From assembly GCA_035772405.1 (NCBI GenBank), contig JAYKKM010000337.1:742501-806500 (forward strand): a stretch of DNA of 64,000 nucleotides, in the 5' to 3' direction. Position numbers and translations under genes: made by a program. The first letter of the stretch is position 1. Each line of letters opens with the position of its first letter. Below, piece by piece: positions 1 to 10,900 of the stretch. This DNA is from Chrysogorgia sp. JL179-B06 (Eukaryota > Cnidaria > Anthozoa > Scleralcyonacea > Chrysogorgiidae). The notes beneath the pieces are model-generated. The model worked only from the letters and a program-made list of their open reading frames with translations. It was not told the DNA's origin and made no database searches.

Positions 1-55
1 CAGGTCATCTACAAATAATCCTAATTGGTCTCCAAACATTTCTAGTAATCTGTCT

Positions 56-89
56 GTGTTCTGTGTCTGTCTATTTGTCTGTCTGTCTA

Positions 90-122
<33 letters not shown>

Positions 123-215
123 TTTGTGTCTGTGTGTATGTATGTCTGTCTGTCTGTTTGTTTTGTGTCTGTCTGTCTCTGTGTGTTTTCTGTCTGTCTC
201 TGTGTGTTGTCTGTC

Positions 216-296
<81 letters not shown>

Positions 297-298
297 GA
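56..298. repeat. (CTGT)n microsatellite, left half
   Basis: Nearly pure CTGT repeat with interruptions of the type TTTTGTGTCTGTG. Long open frames across it are an artefact of a repeat with no stop codon and are not genes. The same repeat resumes at about 755 after a LINE fragment. Confidence 0.97.
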
Positions 299-745
299 TT
301 GATTACTAGTCAAGGTTATGAGATCAGATCCAATGAAATAAGGCAACAATTAAAATGGAAAAATCTATCGGAATTACGAGCTATGCACAAGCTAATAATG
401 ATGTATAAAGTGTTAAATAACATGGCTCCTTTATATCTACGAGACCATTTTAAATTCTCTACCATTAACGATAAATATGCGTTAAGAAACAGTAAATTGT
501 GTTTAGTACTACCTAAAGCACGCACTGAATATTTTAAGAAAAGTTTAGCATATTCAGGAGCTAAAAGTTGGAACAGCTTACCTGAAAATGTAAAATGCAG
601 CGAAAACATATTGAAGTTTAAAAGAAGCCTTGCATCATGCTTCTAACCTATTTTATTATTTTTATTTGTATATATTTTTAGTTATTTCGGCTTTTTTGTA
701 AAGCAGTTGGTAACTGAAAAAATTCCGAATTTAAATAAATAAAGA
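297..745 (+). mobile_element. LINE 3' fragment (RT C-terminal tail)
   Basis: Frame 299-646 encodes the conserved tail that follows the reverse transcriptase domain in CR1/L2-like non-LTR retrotransposons. It shows the features L..MYKVLNNMAPLYL, then YALRNS, then LPKARTEYFKKSLAYSGAKSWNSLP, then a stop. An AT-rich 3' region with AATAAA-like repeats ends near 745. The element is strongly 5'-truncated. It is flanked on both sides by CTGT repeats, so it appears to have inserted into an existing microsatellite. Confidence 0.8.
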
Positions 746-754
746 TCTCTCTCT

Positions 755-1092
755 CTGTCTGTTTTGTGTCTGTCTGTTTTGTGTCTGTCTGTTTTGTGTC
801 TGTCTGTTTTGTGTCTGTCTGTTTTGTCTGTCTGTTTTGTGTCTGTCTGTCTGTGTGTGTTTTGTCTGTCTGTGTGTGTTTTGTCTGTCTGTGTGTGTTT
901 TGTCTGTCTGTGTGTGTTTTGTCTGTCTGTGTGTGTTTTGTCTGTCTGTGTGTGTGTGTGTGTGTGTGTTTTGTCTGTGTTCTGTGTGTGTTTTGTCTGT
1001 CTGTGTGTGTTTTGTCTGTGTTCTGTGTCTGTGTGTGTTTTTTGTATGTATGTATGTCTGTCTGTTTGTTTTGTGTCTGTCTGTTTGTTTTG

Positions 1093-1175
<83 letters not shown>
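755..1175. repeat. (CTGT)n and TGTG-type microsatellite, right half
   Basis: Mixed array of TTTTGTGTCTGTCTG, TGTGTGTTTTGTCTG and pure CTGT units. It lies just beyond the third exon of the minus-strand DUF4062 gene, so it is probably inside that gene's next intron. The long frames in it are repeat artefacts. Confidence 0.95.
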
Positions 1176-1244
1176 TCTTGTCTTTGTCTACTCATCCATA
1201 TCCATTCGCTTGCCCATCTTGCCAAAATCAATTCATCAACCTAC

Positions 1245-4016
1245 CAATCAGAGCTACAATTGACGGAAACGTCTCCATTCCAGCAACACTTGTTAGAAAT
1301 GTGCCGTCATTTATGTTGGTCAGCGAACCACTCGATGAATTGTTTAGGTTTCCCTCGAAGAAGTTCCTCGCATGCCTGGTAAGAACATCGCATGTGATTC
1401 GAGTGGACTGCGTTGCCACGAACACTTTCCGACGAGTCTCGGCGAATGTTTCGTGGCTCGACCACTCCCGGAAATCTTCGCCGGCTGTCGTGAAGAAAAT
1501 CTTCTTCTCGATCGCGGGGTAAACAGAATTAAGCACTGAGCACCAGTCCTTGAGAACCAACGCGCCAAGCTCGTGCACTGATGTGAAGTACTTGACAGGA
1601 AGATCTACAGTAACATAAATTATTGGACTGGATTGCGTAGCAGTTGTTAAGGAAACAGAGCTGAAGACTCTACTGTGTATAGGGTGGCAATCTCAAAGAC
1701 GATGTCATTTAAAACAACTCGACACATGCTTTTTCATAGCCTTAAAATATCATTTCTATTTGGCATCGGAGTGTGGGGCAGTGCCTAAACCATCATCATA
1801 AGCTTTATTTAAAATCAAAATGAATATAACACGGTCTCCCTTCATTATTTACAATATTACTTAGAAAAATTATGATTACAAAAAAATTTAACTATCAAAC
1901 AAACCTAAACTACTTCATAAATGTAAAATTTAAAACAATATTTACAAGAGAGCAGCCTTAAAAGACAAGACCGTCACCTTTGTTTTAGGCTCATCTGGTA
2001 GATCATTCCACAAGACAGCCTTCGATAACTGAAGCTTCGTTTAGCAGTATCTCACAGCTCCAATATGGCCGCGCCGCGCTAATTCCGGCTTCATAGCTAG
2101 TTTCTATTATGGAGCCGTAGTTTGTGTTCTATATTGTGGGAATACCTTGGATTCATTTTAGCATCTTAAAAGGCGGCCAGAGACACAAAACTCGTGACTA
2201 GGCTCTCGGCAAGGGCCTCAGTGGTCAGAGCACTGCATTAGCATCGCAAAGTCGCGGGTTCAATTCCAGCCGGAAGGCCTTGCATTTTTCGCAACTGGTT
2301 CCGGTTTGGTCTTAAAACGTATATATTCCAACACTCGAAGTTTTCCTTCACCATAAATCCTTAGAACATATATACAACGTTGCGTACGCATTGCGTGCCT
2401 ACTTTTTGTGATAACCTGACCTCCGAGGCCGCATGACTTGGACGACTTTCTCACCTGTATCAATGATCTGTTGTTTAAGCTGTTTGATTTTAGTTGCCGC
2501 AAAATCACTCTCGCTTTCATAGATATCCATAAGCCTTGCCCTCTGTGAGACATCCTGGCCTTGCTCTCGTTTACGGATGTGTTCGGCGTGTCGGAAGTAG
2601 AAATAGCCATGCTGAGTCCTCTCTCTAAACGACGCTTTAATAATCTCTAGCTCTGTGATGCTGCAATGTCTGGAAAATGCATTAAAGTGAGCAGATAAAT
2701 TATCTTTATTGTTCTTCACGACGACAAATTGCGGGAACGTGTCGCGGAGACATGTTGCAGGGACAAATCCCGTCGTATGAACCATGCGAAACTTGTCGCG
2801 GGACAAAATTTTGTGTCCAAAAAATGTGGGCGTGTCCAAAAATGTGTGCGTGCTTATTGTGAGTTGCCATTAATGTTGCTGTATCGGCGTTTTCCCCCTG
2901 TATTTCATTTTACATTTGTGTAACTTTGCCTTACCAGTTTGTTTTATGTTCTATTTTGTCAATTGTCTTTTCCCTTCCTTGGTTTCTTAAGTTTTTCGAG
3001 AAAATGCAATGCCATAAATTTACTCTAAATCAATAACTTCTTTATCCAATTTTTCCGACAGAGGTAAAAATATTCCGACAAAGCGGCACTCAGAGGTGCT
3101 TTTTTTTTGGGGGGAGGGGTGAGCCCAGGGGGACTGACTTGCTGCCTACGTTGTTGTTTTCTAGCACATTGATCAGATCCTTATGGTTTAATAATTATCT
3201 AACTCAAGACCATTTCTAATATTTACACCTGAGAACACTATCCATCTCGCCGTAACCTCTCCACACCCCATTCACACCTCCAATCCGCAACCCATGTATC
3301 CCCAATTGTCCCTAACGTTAAGGGGGTCTATTATGGATAGGGGGTCTTAAATAGAGAGGGGGTTATTAGGACATAGAACAAATCTTTTCACAGTCTGATT
3401 TACAATTAAGTAGCTTACCGCATACATCCGCCCGACGGAAATAAAGGTTTTCGGTATTTTGACTTTTATATATATATATATATATATCATTCAAATCTAC
3501 CATGATCTCACCCCTTTACTTAAAACTCCAATTAACACAACTTGTCTTTGCTATGGTTTATACTTAGAATGCTATGTTTAATCATTAAACTCACTTGTTT
3601 TCCTCATCCCGCAACCACTTGTCGCCGCTAAGCGCTGCCATTTCGAAGTTCTTATCCAACCATTGCGCAGTCGCTTCGATGCGTTCACCGGAAACATAAT
3701 TTTGCGGCCTGTGCGCTCCATACCTCTCTCCTAACAGACAAATAAAATACGGCGAGCACTGCTCTATGGCATCAAAACACTGCTGCAGGACTAAACAGCT
3801 GTTAGAGTTTAAGCCTTTCGATTCTTCGCTCCATCGCAGGTCGACTGGTATGAAGCGACTTCCACGTTCTTGGCACAAAGTATTGAGTTTCGGAAAGACT
3901 GTGCTCACCAAGTGATCTCGCTCTTCGCTGAAGTCTTTAAATGTAGAGCAAATAAACGGCGTTATGGCTTGCCTTCGAGCTACCTCGGACCGCAGGGAGG
4001 TCAGACTTCGCTCCAT
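1245..4016 (-). CDS. DUF4062-type signalling protein, 5' part (three exons)
   Basis: Three exons on the minus strand join in phase: 4016-3595 (start ATG, donor GTGAGT), 2669-2416 (donor GTTATC) and 1604-1245 (donor GTAGGT). Exon 1 has the signature of the DUF4062 N-terminal domain found in NPHP3/TEP1-like NACHT and TPR proteins: PFICSTFKDFSEERDHLV, FIPVDLRWSEES, and CSPYFICLLGERYGAHRP. Exon 2 has SITELEI..SFRERTQ..YFYFR. Exon 3 has HELGALVLKDW and ETRRKVFV, which usually precede a NACHT P-loop. No intact Walker A (GxxxxGK) is visible near the end of exon 3. The gene seems to continue left of the window through an intron holding the CTGT array, but a decayed copy is possible. Family members are cytoplasmic sensor or scaffold proteins. 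The ligand is unknown. Confidence 0.75.
1605..2190. other. Intron sequence, DUF4062 gene
   Basis: AT-rich intronic DNA between exons 3 and 2. Part of 1800-2100 resembles an old LINE tail on the minus strand (a TGGAATGATCTACC-like stretch when read in reverse), but the reading frame is broken. I see no gene here. Confidence 0.5.
2191..2400 (+). mobile_element. SINE with tRNA-Ala-like head
   Basis: The head from about 2205 to 2280 has an A-box-like CAGTGGTCAGAGCACTG, an anticodon loop containing AGC (Ala) and a B box GGTTCAATTCC. A conserved tail follows (GCATTTTTCGCAACTGG, then TCTTAAAACGTATATATTCC). Related copies are at 51955, 52893 and, tail only, 56510. It is not a functional tRNA because the acceptor stem and D-arm are imperfect. 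Confidence 0.75.
3468..3488. repeat. (TA)n microsatellite
   Basis: About ten TA units, downstream of the first DUF4062 exon in the sense of transcription. Confidence 0.9.
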
Positions 4017-6336
4017 GGCGAAATCAAATTATAGGAATTTCTCTTAGATCCATGAAAATTGCCAATTTAGGTTTTGTTGTTGTCGTCGTCGGCGTCGGTT
4101 GTTACTAGCAACGCACTCCGCTGGTTCATCGTAACGCTGGCCTGTCGTCCAATTTCAAAATTTCCAACGTGTTACAAAAGTTGGAGAAGTTGAAGGTGAC
4201 TGAGCAAGAAATAATAAACGTGGTGTCCCCACAAGTCAAACCTTACTATGAGTTGAGTTCTGTCTTAAAGCATTAAGTCACTGAAGAAACAAAGTAATTT
4301 GGAAGAGAGAGCAGTCGCTGCAGTTCACGCAAAATAAAATGTAAGCAGGTTGGAAGCAAAAGCAAGTTTATAAAAGGGCACTTTTCATAAAGTTGGGGTG
4401 GGGATGACAGGGCCCCCGGTTGTAAATAAATATGTCAGTAAATATGACGGTATCTTTAACTTGTACATTAACTGGATGAAGTTAGCCAAAGCTTCTAGTT
4501 TCTTATGACAATATGACCGAGGCCTCTGTAAATCTGAGCGTTCTGATTGGTTATTATGAACAACAAAACACAACAACGTTATAAATGTTATAAATTTCAA
4601 ATGCAGAACACATATTTATATAGTGGTTCACAAAGACACTGTTGAGCTTAAAAAGTTGGGGCAGCAATCAGAGCCGTAGCAAGCAATCAGGACAAGCGTT
4701 GCTAAATTTAATGTTTTTCCCAATTGTATTAGTACGACTATAGAGGCTAGGAGAGGAGCTACTTAGGTAATCTACCTACAGGCTTCATCTACACGAGATT
4801 TTACAAGCTGAATAGCTGACCCCTAAACCCTTGCCATGCTGGTAAGTCACCTAGTAAGAGGCAGCAGGCAAGGTTGGATTCATTTGAACTATGCTCACTG
4901 TAGAATTAGATAAAAAAGTTATCTTTCTGATATTCTAGATTATCTTTCAGACACCCTAAAAATGCAGTCACTGATTACCTGCATGTTGACTTAAGCCCCC
5001 CCCCCCGATTAAGAACTTGATGCGCACTACTCCCCCCCCCCCAACTTTAAATCCGTTCCTACACCTCTGGTGGCAATATCAAAAGCAAACTAAAAACATT
5101 TGAAACCTGAATATATACAAAAAGAAACTGGCACAATGGCCGCTACAGCCTACTAGCTTGTAAACAATCTTTGTTCAGACTTCAGACAGCTGTGATGTTT
5201 CTTGTTCTTGACATGAATTTAGAAAGTCAAACATCAATGAATTAGTTTAATTTAGCAAACTCAGTCACTTGGCCATATACACTACATCACTCAATATCTC
5301 CTCATATTTAAGACAGGTAGTGAATATCTAAATCTTGATCTGATTTACAACTTTGTCCACCTTATGTCGTTTCTGAATCATAACGTCAGTAAATTTCAAA
5401 GATAGTTTTGAAAGATTTTAAAGAAATCGTACAGTCACATTATTTGAAATCCATGGTGGGTACCAACTGGATGAACCTGTTGAAGGCACCATGGATTTCA
5501 AATAATGTGACTGTACAAATTATCTCAAAGTAGAAATCTGTTTTTAAATAATCTTTCTGTGTACAAGTTTTGTACAAACTAATCTTCAAACGAAACCTTG
5601 TTTCCATGAAAAGTCAGCGTTTGTGGAGCTTGACAAAATGGCGGATTATTAAAGACTTACTGTCCGAGCGGGAGGCACATTTCTCCTGCCCACTGTCTTT
5701 CAGTACAGACCAAGTAGATTGAAGGATCAAGGTTTTTAAGATTTTTATTATATGGTTCTCTTTTAAATCTTTTAAATACTTTATGTAAGTTGTTTTATAA
5801 TGACCAGTCTTTACCGGTTTGTGAAGACTGCTAATGAGATTGCAGAAAATCTGTTTTTAAGACTGCTCACTAGCCAAGCCATATAAATAATATTACTGTA
5901 CTAAAAGTAGAAGCAATTTCAAATTTAAAAGTTGTTACTATAATTATTTTTTGTAATAACTTTATAATAATCTCCTGATTATGCAATAATGAACCCAATT
6001 ACGATCGTCAAACAAATCAGCAGCAACGCAGCACAATATTTTAGCATTTTTGTTTATTATACATTTGTTACTTATTTACAATTATAACATCTATTGCTAT
6101 AATAACTTATTTGTCAGTCTTAACTTTATTTCAGTTTTAATAATCTACTTGGCTATAATATTATCTAAAATTGTTTACTTTAATAGATAACCAGTAATTA
6201 TTCAAAAGTGAACTAATATTGTCTTTGAAATGTCAAATAAAAAAGAAAGATTCAAAAAAGGAAACATTAAACGGAAAACAGTTTGAAAATTGGACAAGCT
6301 TGAAACTTGAACATGGCAATACACGGATTGCGAATC
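4017..6336. other. Intergenic region, no gene seen
   Basis: This lies upstream of the DUF4062 start codon and beyond the 3' end of the L1-type gene. It holds poly-C runs near 5000 and 5030 and one perfect hairpin (listed separately). The only open frame is short and shows no recognisable protein. The DUF4062 promoter should be just above 4017, but I cannot point to a specific element. Confidence 0.6.
5430..5515. repeat. Perfect 29-bp inverted repeat
   Basis: Arms 5430-5458 and 5487-5515 are exact reverse complements around a 28-nt spacer. The arm begins TACAGTCACATTATTTGAAA. It could be a small MITE or a palindromic duplication. No flanking target duplication is obvious. Confidence 0.9.
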
Positions 6337-6671
6337 TTAAAATGCCTATCTCGCGTTTGGGGATTTTACATATCTGTAATATTTGAGTCTTCCTGAGCAA
6401 AATCATAATATATCTTGTCAGCCGAAAATTTAATCTTCATGGAGTTTTTCGCTGTCAAAGTTACCAGATGTGATGTCACAAGAGGCATTCCAAACCAGTT
6501 TTCTTTTGTTACTTGCTACAAAAATGCCTCTTATGACATCATTTCCAAGAACTTTAACAGCAAAAACTCCATGAAGATGAAATTTTCGGCTGACAAGATA
6601 TACTATGATTTTGCTCACGAAGACCCAAATATTACGAATATGTAAAATCCCAAAACGTGAGATAGGCTTAA
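6337..6671. mobile_element. TTAA-flanked fold-back MITE (family 1)
   Basis: Long imperfect terminal inverted repeats begin AATGCCTATCTC and end GAGATAGGC, with TTAA at 6337-6340 and 6668-6671. TTAA is the target duplication of piggyBac-type elements. The arms carry CAAAATCATAATATATCTTGTC and its complement. Related copies are at 15747, 20403 and 24716. Open frames on both strands are by-products of the palindrome. Confidence 0.8.
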
Positions 6672-6879
6672 CTGTAATAGCTAGATCAAGCTCGTTGCCT
6701 GCTCAAACTCGACATCTACACTACATTATAACACATTTAATATAACACCTTAATTCTGATTGGCTGCTGTTTGTGCTCCATTTTTTGACAGAGCACAGGA
6801 ATTCCAAGCCACCATTCAATCAGAAATGTTAATTTAAAGGATATTTCATTAGAGTTTCCGTGCTGGGCTGTATCTTTAG

Positions 6880-7665
6880 CTTAGTTCACACGACCAAGTT
6901 TTCTTTGGCAAATTTCTTGCCAATTAAACTTGCTCGTGTATATGGTCAACAATTTTTCCTTGACAAATCTTCCTTGACAAGTTTTATTTACCCATGTGAA
7001 CGATTCAACAATAAGTTTTGGTCAAATTATTTCCCTTGACAAGTTTCTTCGCGGCTTAACGGAAGAACGAGTTCTATAAATGGCCCCAATGTCGAGGAAA
7101 AAACGGCTTTTAGCATGTGGCCTAGGTGCCAATTTATTAATGCACCATGAAGAAACAACTAGGCGCAAACAACGTAGGTGGTGGGTTCGTTCCTGGTCCA
7201 CTGACAACCGCAGACATTCACAAGGATTTGCGAGCAATCTTGTGCGAGAACTACGTGATACCGACCGTAGAATTTGTAGTACTACATAATAATTGTACAC
7301 CACAGTGTATGATTTCGATCGTTTCCTATCATAAAGCAATCATTTCTTGTCTTTATTTTGATGTTCACATTAGCTTTCTCGGGTTTGAAGCGATTCCAAA
7401 AGAAGTGAAGTTGCTTGGTCTGTCCGACGAACGCCCGCCTTCGAGGCTTTGCAATCATTTGCATTTTCCTTGACACGCCGTTTACACGGGCAAATTTTGA
7501 ACATGACAAGTTTTTCCTTGGCAAGTTTCCTTGTTCAAAAGCTGGCTTTTGAACAAGTGTACTTGTCAAGGAAAAACTTGTCATATTTCCTCATTCACAC
7601 GAGCAAATAAGACTTGTCAAATTGCCAATTTCCAAAGAAAACTTGCTTGTGTAAACTAGGCTTTT
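6880..7665. mobile_element. PIF/Harbinger-like element with transposase remnant
   Basis: Imperfect inverted ends read GTTCACACGACCAAGTTTTC at the left and, reverse-complemented, a similar ACACGAGCAAG..AAGTTTTCTTTGG series at the right. Between them, plus-strand frame 7080-7289 contains RRKQRRWWVRSW and NLVRELRDTD. These resemble the conserved N-terminal segment of HARBI1-like transposases (RRWWVRPW...LLRELR). Frameshifts and stops follow and no DDE core is seen. A related end lies near 45010-45130. Confidence 0.6.
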
Positions 7666-7715
7666 ATAAAAAGGTCTATAGAGCAGCAAAAAGGCTAGCA
7701 TATCTTCATGTGCCT

Positions 7716-7935
7716 TCACACAAAAGTTGGCAACGAGGATTGTGATGCATTTGTCTTTCCTGGTCCATACTGGCCGATAAACGAACCATGTTCAGAAAAG
7801 TCATCGTCGTCTTCATCGTATTCATCCAAGCTGTCTATTTCGGGTTTATTCGCCATATTTGGTTCGCTGCCTTTTTCCATTGTGGGTTCTATGGCGTCGT
7901 AGGTTTTGCCTTTGAGTTGATGGCCGTCGTCGTCT
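7716..7935 (-). CDS. L1-type exon 23: cytoplasmic tail, FIGQY and stop
   Basis: Entered in phase 2 after an ACAG acceptor. It encodes about 72 residues and ends with TGA at 7716-7718. The acidic stretch DSLDEYDEDDDDFSEHG is followed directly by SFIGQYG, the conserved ankyrin-binding motif of L1, NrCAM, neurofascin and neuroglian, whose tyrosine is phosphorylation-regulated in known members. The last residues are SSLPTFV, and the final TFV fits a class I PDZ ligand. Closely similar motifs in the same order occur in vertebrate NrCAM/neurofascin tails. Confidence 0.92.
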
Positions 7936-10900
7936 CTGTTTTAAAGTTTCAGAAATGAAGCAATGTTCTTGTACAACTCAAACTTGCTGTAGTAGCAAAG
8001 GTTATATTATGTGGACAACCCGTAACCATCTGATTGCTAGTGAGATGCTCTAACCATTGAGCTAATGGTGCTGGTTGTAGATGTGACATATGTACTACTT
8101 CGGTAGACTAGTGAGATGCTCTAACCATTGAGCTAATGGTGCTGGTTGTAGATGTGACATATGTATTACTTCGGTAGACCAGTGAGATGCTCTAACCATT
8201 GAGCTACATGGACTCAGATGGTGTTGGTTGTAGATGTGACATATGTACTACTTCGGTAGACCAGTGAGATGCTCTAACCATTGAGCTACGTAGACTCAGA
8301 TGGCGTTGGTTGTAGATGTGACATATGTACTACTTTGGTAGACTAGTGAGATGCTCTAACCATTGAGCTAATGGTGCTGGTTGTAGATGTGACATATGTA
8401 CTACTCCGGTAGATTAGTGAGATGCTCTAACCATTGAGCTAATGGTGTTGGTTGTAGATGTGACATATGTACTACTTAGGTAGACTAGTGAGATGCTCTA
8501 ACCATTGAGCTAATGGTGCTGGTTGTAGATGTGACATATGTACTACTTCGGTAGACTAGTGAGATGCTCTAACCATTGAGCTATGTAGACTCAGATGGTG
8601 TTGGTTGTAGATGTGACATATGTACTACTTCGGTAGACTAGTGAGATGCTCTAACCATTGAGCTATGTAGACTCAGATGGTGTTGGTTGTAGATGTGACA
8701 CATGTACTACTTCGGTAGACTATATAGTGAGATGCTCTATCCATTGAGCAACATAGACTCAGATGGTGTTGGTTGTAGATGTGACATATGTACTACTTCG
8801 GTAGACTAGTGAGATGCTCTAACCATTGAGCTACGTAGACTCAGATGGTGTTGGTTGTAGATGTGACATATGTACTACTTTGGTAGACTAGTGAGATGCT
8901 CTAACCATTGAGTTACATGGACTCAGATGGTGTTGGTTGTAGATGGGACATATGTACTACTTCGGTAGACTAGTGAGATGCTCTAACCATTGAGGAGCTA
9001 CATGGACTCAGATGGTGTTGGTTGTATTTTTTATGACTTACGATTCAACACGGTTCAGTGGATGTTCTTCTCCTACTTCAACGAAATGTTCCTTTTGTCC
9101 GTGTTTTCTTTCGCGTTCACTCACTGTAAAAAGAACGATATGTGATGGTCATAAAACCCTCTCTACAGTATTGTACTGCAATATGTTGAAACACTGCCGT
9201 TGGTGTCGTGCTTCTGCATGCATGTATATCTCTCCTTACACGACGTACCTTTATATGTCTGTCTAGGTTTTCGTCGACGATAGAGCAATAATAGCAGGAA
9301 AAGCAGAAGAAGGAGAAATAATATACAGACTATGATGTAAAACCAGAATCTGCGGTAGTATGGCGTCGGGTTGGATACGAATTCTGCGAAAGAAAACAAA
9401 GTCCATCTGTAAGTATTGTCAGTCCAGTGGCGTACGGGCCGAGTTGCTTGGGGGCTTCATCCCCCCCCCCCCCCCAGTTGTCGGACAAATTAGCTCTATT
9501 CGCGCAAAAATGGTCTTGTTATTCGGGCAAAAAGGGTCCTGTCTCAAATTATTCTAATATCTAAACTAATGCAACTTGAAAAAATTTCTGCTAATTTTTT
9601 GACATAATCTCAAAGATATAATGGTGATTAGTAATCGTGCAGAGTTTCACTTCAAAATTCGTTTAGAAGAAAGGTTATACTTTACGTGTGAAGTTTGTAT
9701 TTTGGAGCGCCGCCATTAAAGTGGCCGAGTGCGAGAAGAATGAGTCGAGGAGAGCTTATGACGTCATAGACTCAACAACAACAATGACCCTTTTGTTATT
9801 GTTGAGTCTATGACGTCATAAGCTCTCCTCGATTTATTCCTCTCGCACTCGGCCACTTTAATGGCGGCGCTCCAAAATACAAACTTCACACGTAAAGTAT
9901 AACCTTTCTTTTAAACGAATTTTGAAGTGAAACTCTGCACGATTACTAATCACCATTATATCTTTGAGATTATGTAAAAAAATGAGCAGAAATTTTTTCA
10001 TCGGAGAACCACTTTAAGAGAATGAAAATTCAAAAAATTTCCCGAGCGAAGACCACCCTAATGTACAACGTGCACGTATTAAGTCCGTTTTACACTTCAC
10101 CATTTCACTAGCCGCTAGATGACATAATTTTTCCCCGTTTTCATTGGTCGAAAACTGAAAAAAATATGATGTCATTGTGGAAATATTTCGGCTAGCGAAA
10201 TGGTGAAGAAATATTTCGGCTAGCGGCTAGCGAAATGGTGAAGTGGAAAACGGGCTTAATAATGCTTATAGCAAAGTGAAAAGGTGGTAAACTGCCAAGA
10301 ATTTAGTGACAAGATACTGCTTTAATAATGCTTAGGTATCACGATGACAATTCGTTAGGAGAGAAACAAAAAGTACACGTTAACCTACCACGATTTTTAA
10401 TGGGTCTTCCTGGTGTGAATTCGCTCATCTCGCTCTTCTTGTCCCCGTTAATGACAACCGTGCAAAACAGATACGTCTTATCACTTTCTAAACCGCTGAT
10501 CACTATGTGCGATCCTCCGCCATCTTTCGTCAGCCATGTTTCATTGGTCTTCTTCAAGTGGTTATCATCTTGGCCTATAGCAAAAGCGAGAAACAGCTTA
10601 TAACAAGTGTTATATTGGAGTAGACAGACGATACGTGGACGATCGTCAAGCTCGTATCCTCAGAAAAATGATTCTGAGTCCCGGACAGGAATCGAACCTG
10701 TAACCTTCTGATTGTCGGTGAGACGCTCTAACCATTGAGCTAGCGAGACTCAGATGGAGAGCGAAGGTTACAGTGGTCTTAACGGTCTTATTAACAGACG
10801 CAACAGATGTGTGACTTTACAAATTGTTTATCTCGAACGTGGCCTAGTCGAAGGTATGTCAAAGACTGCCACCACACGACCCATGTCTGACCACGGAGCA

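Noticed and set aside
764..1522. CVSL-type repeat proteins in the CTGT arrays
   Set aside because: Microsatellite translation; all three frames and the opposite strand are open.
2260..2610. 116-codon minus frame overlapping the DUF4062 exon 2
   Set aside because: Shadow of the real exon in another frame, extended into the SINE.
6415..6645. 76-codon plus frame and 62-codon minus frame
   Set aside because: Both are inside the palindromic MITE 6337-6671, where mirrored arms create matching frames.
8035..9027. CRISPR-like array
   Set aside because: Repeats and spacers are equally conserved between units, the unit derives from a SINE A box, and the DNA is eukaryotic intron.
10670..10745. tRNA gene (minus strand)
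   Set aside because: A and B boxes and acceptor pairing are present, but the anticodon arm does not form, and the copy at 59128 shares the non-tRNA tail, so it is a SINE.
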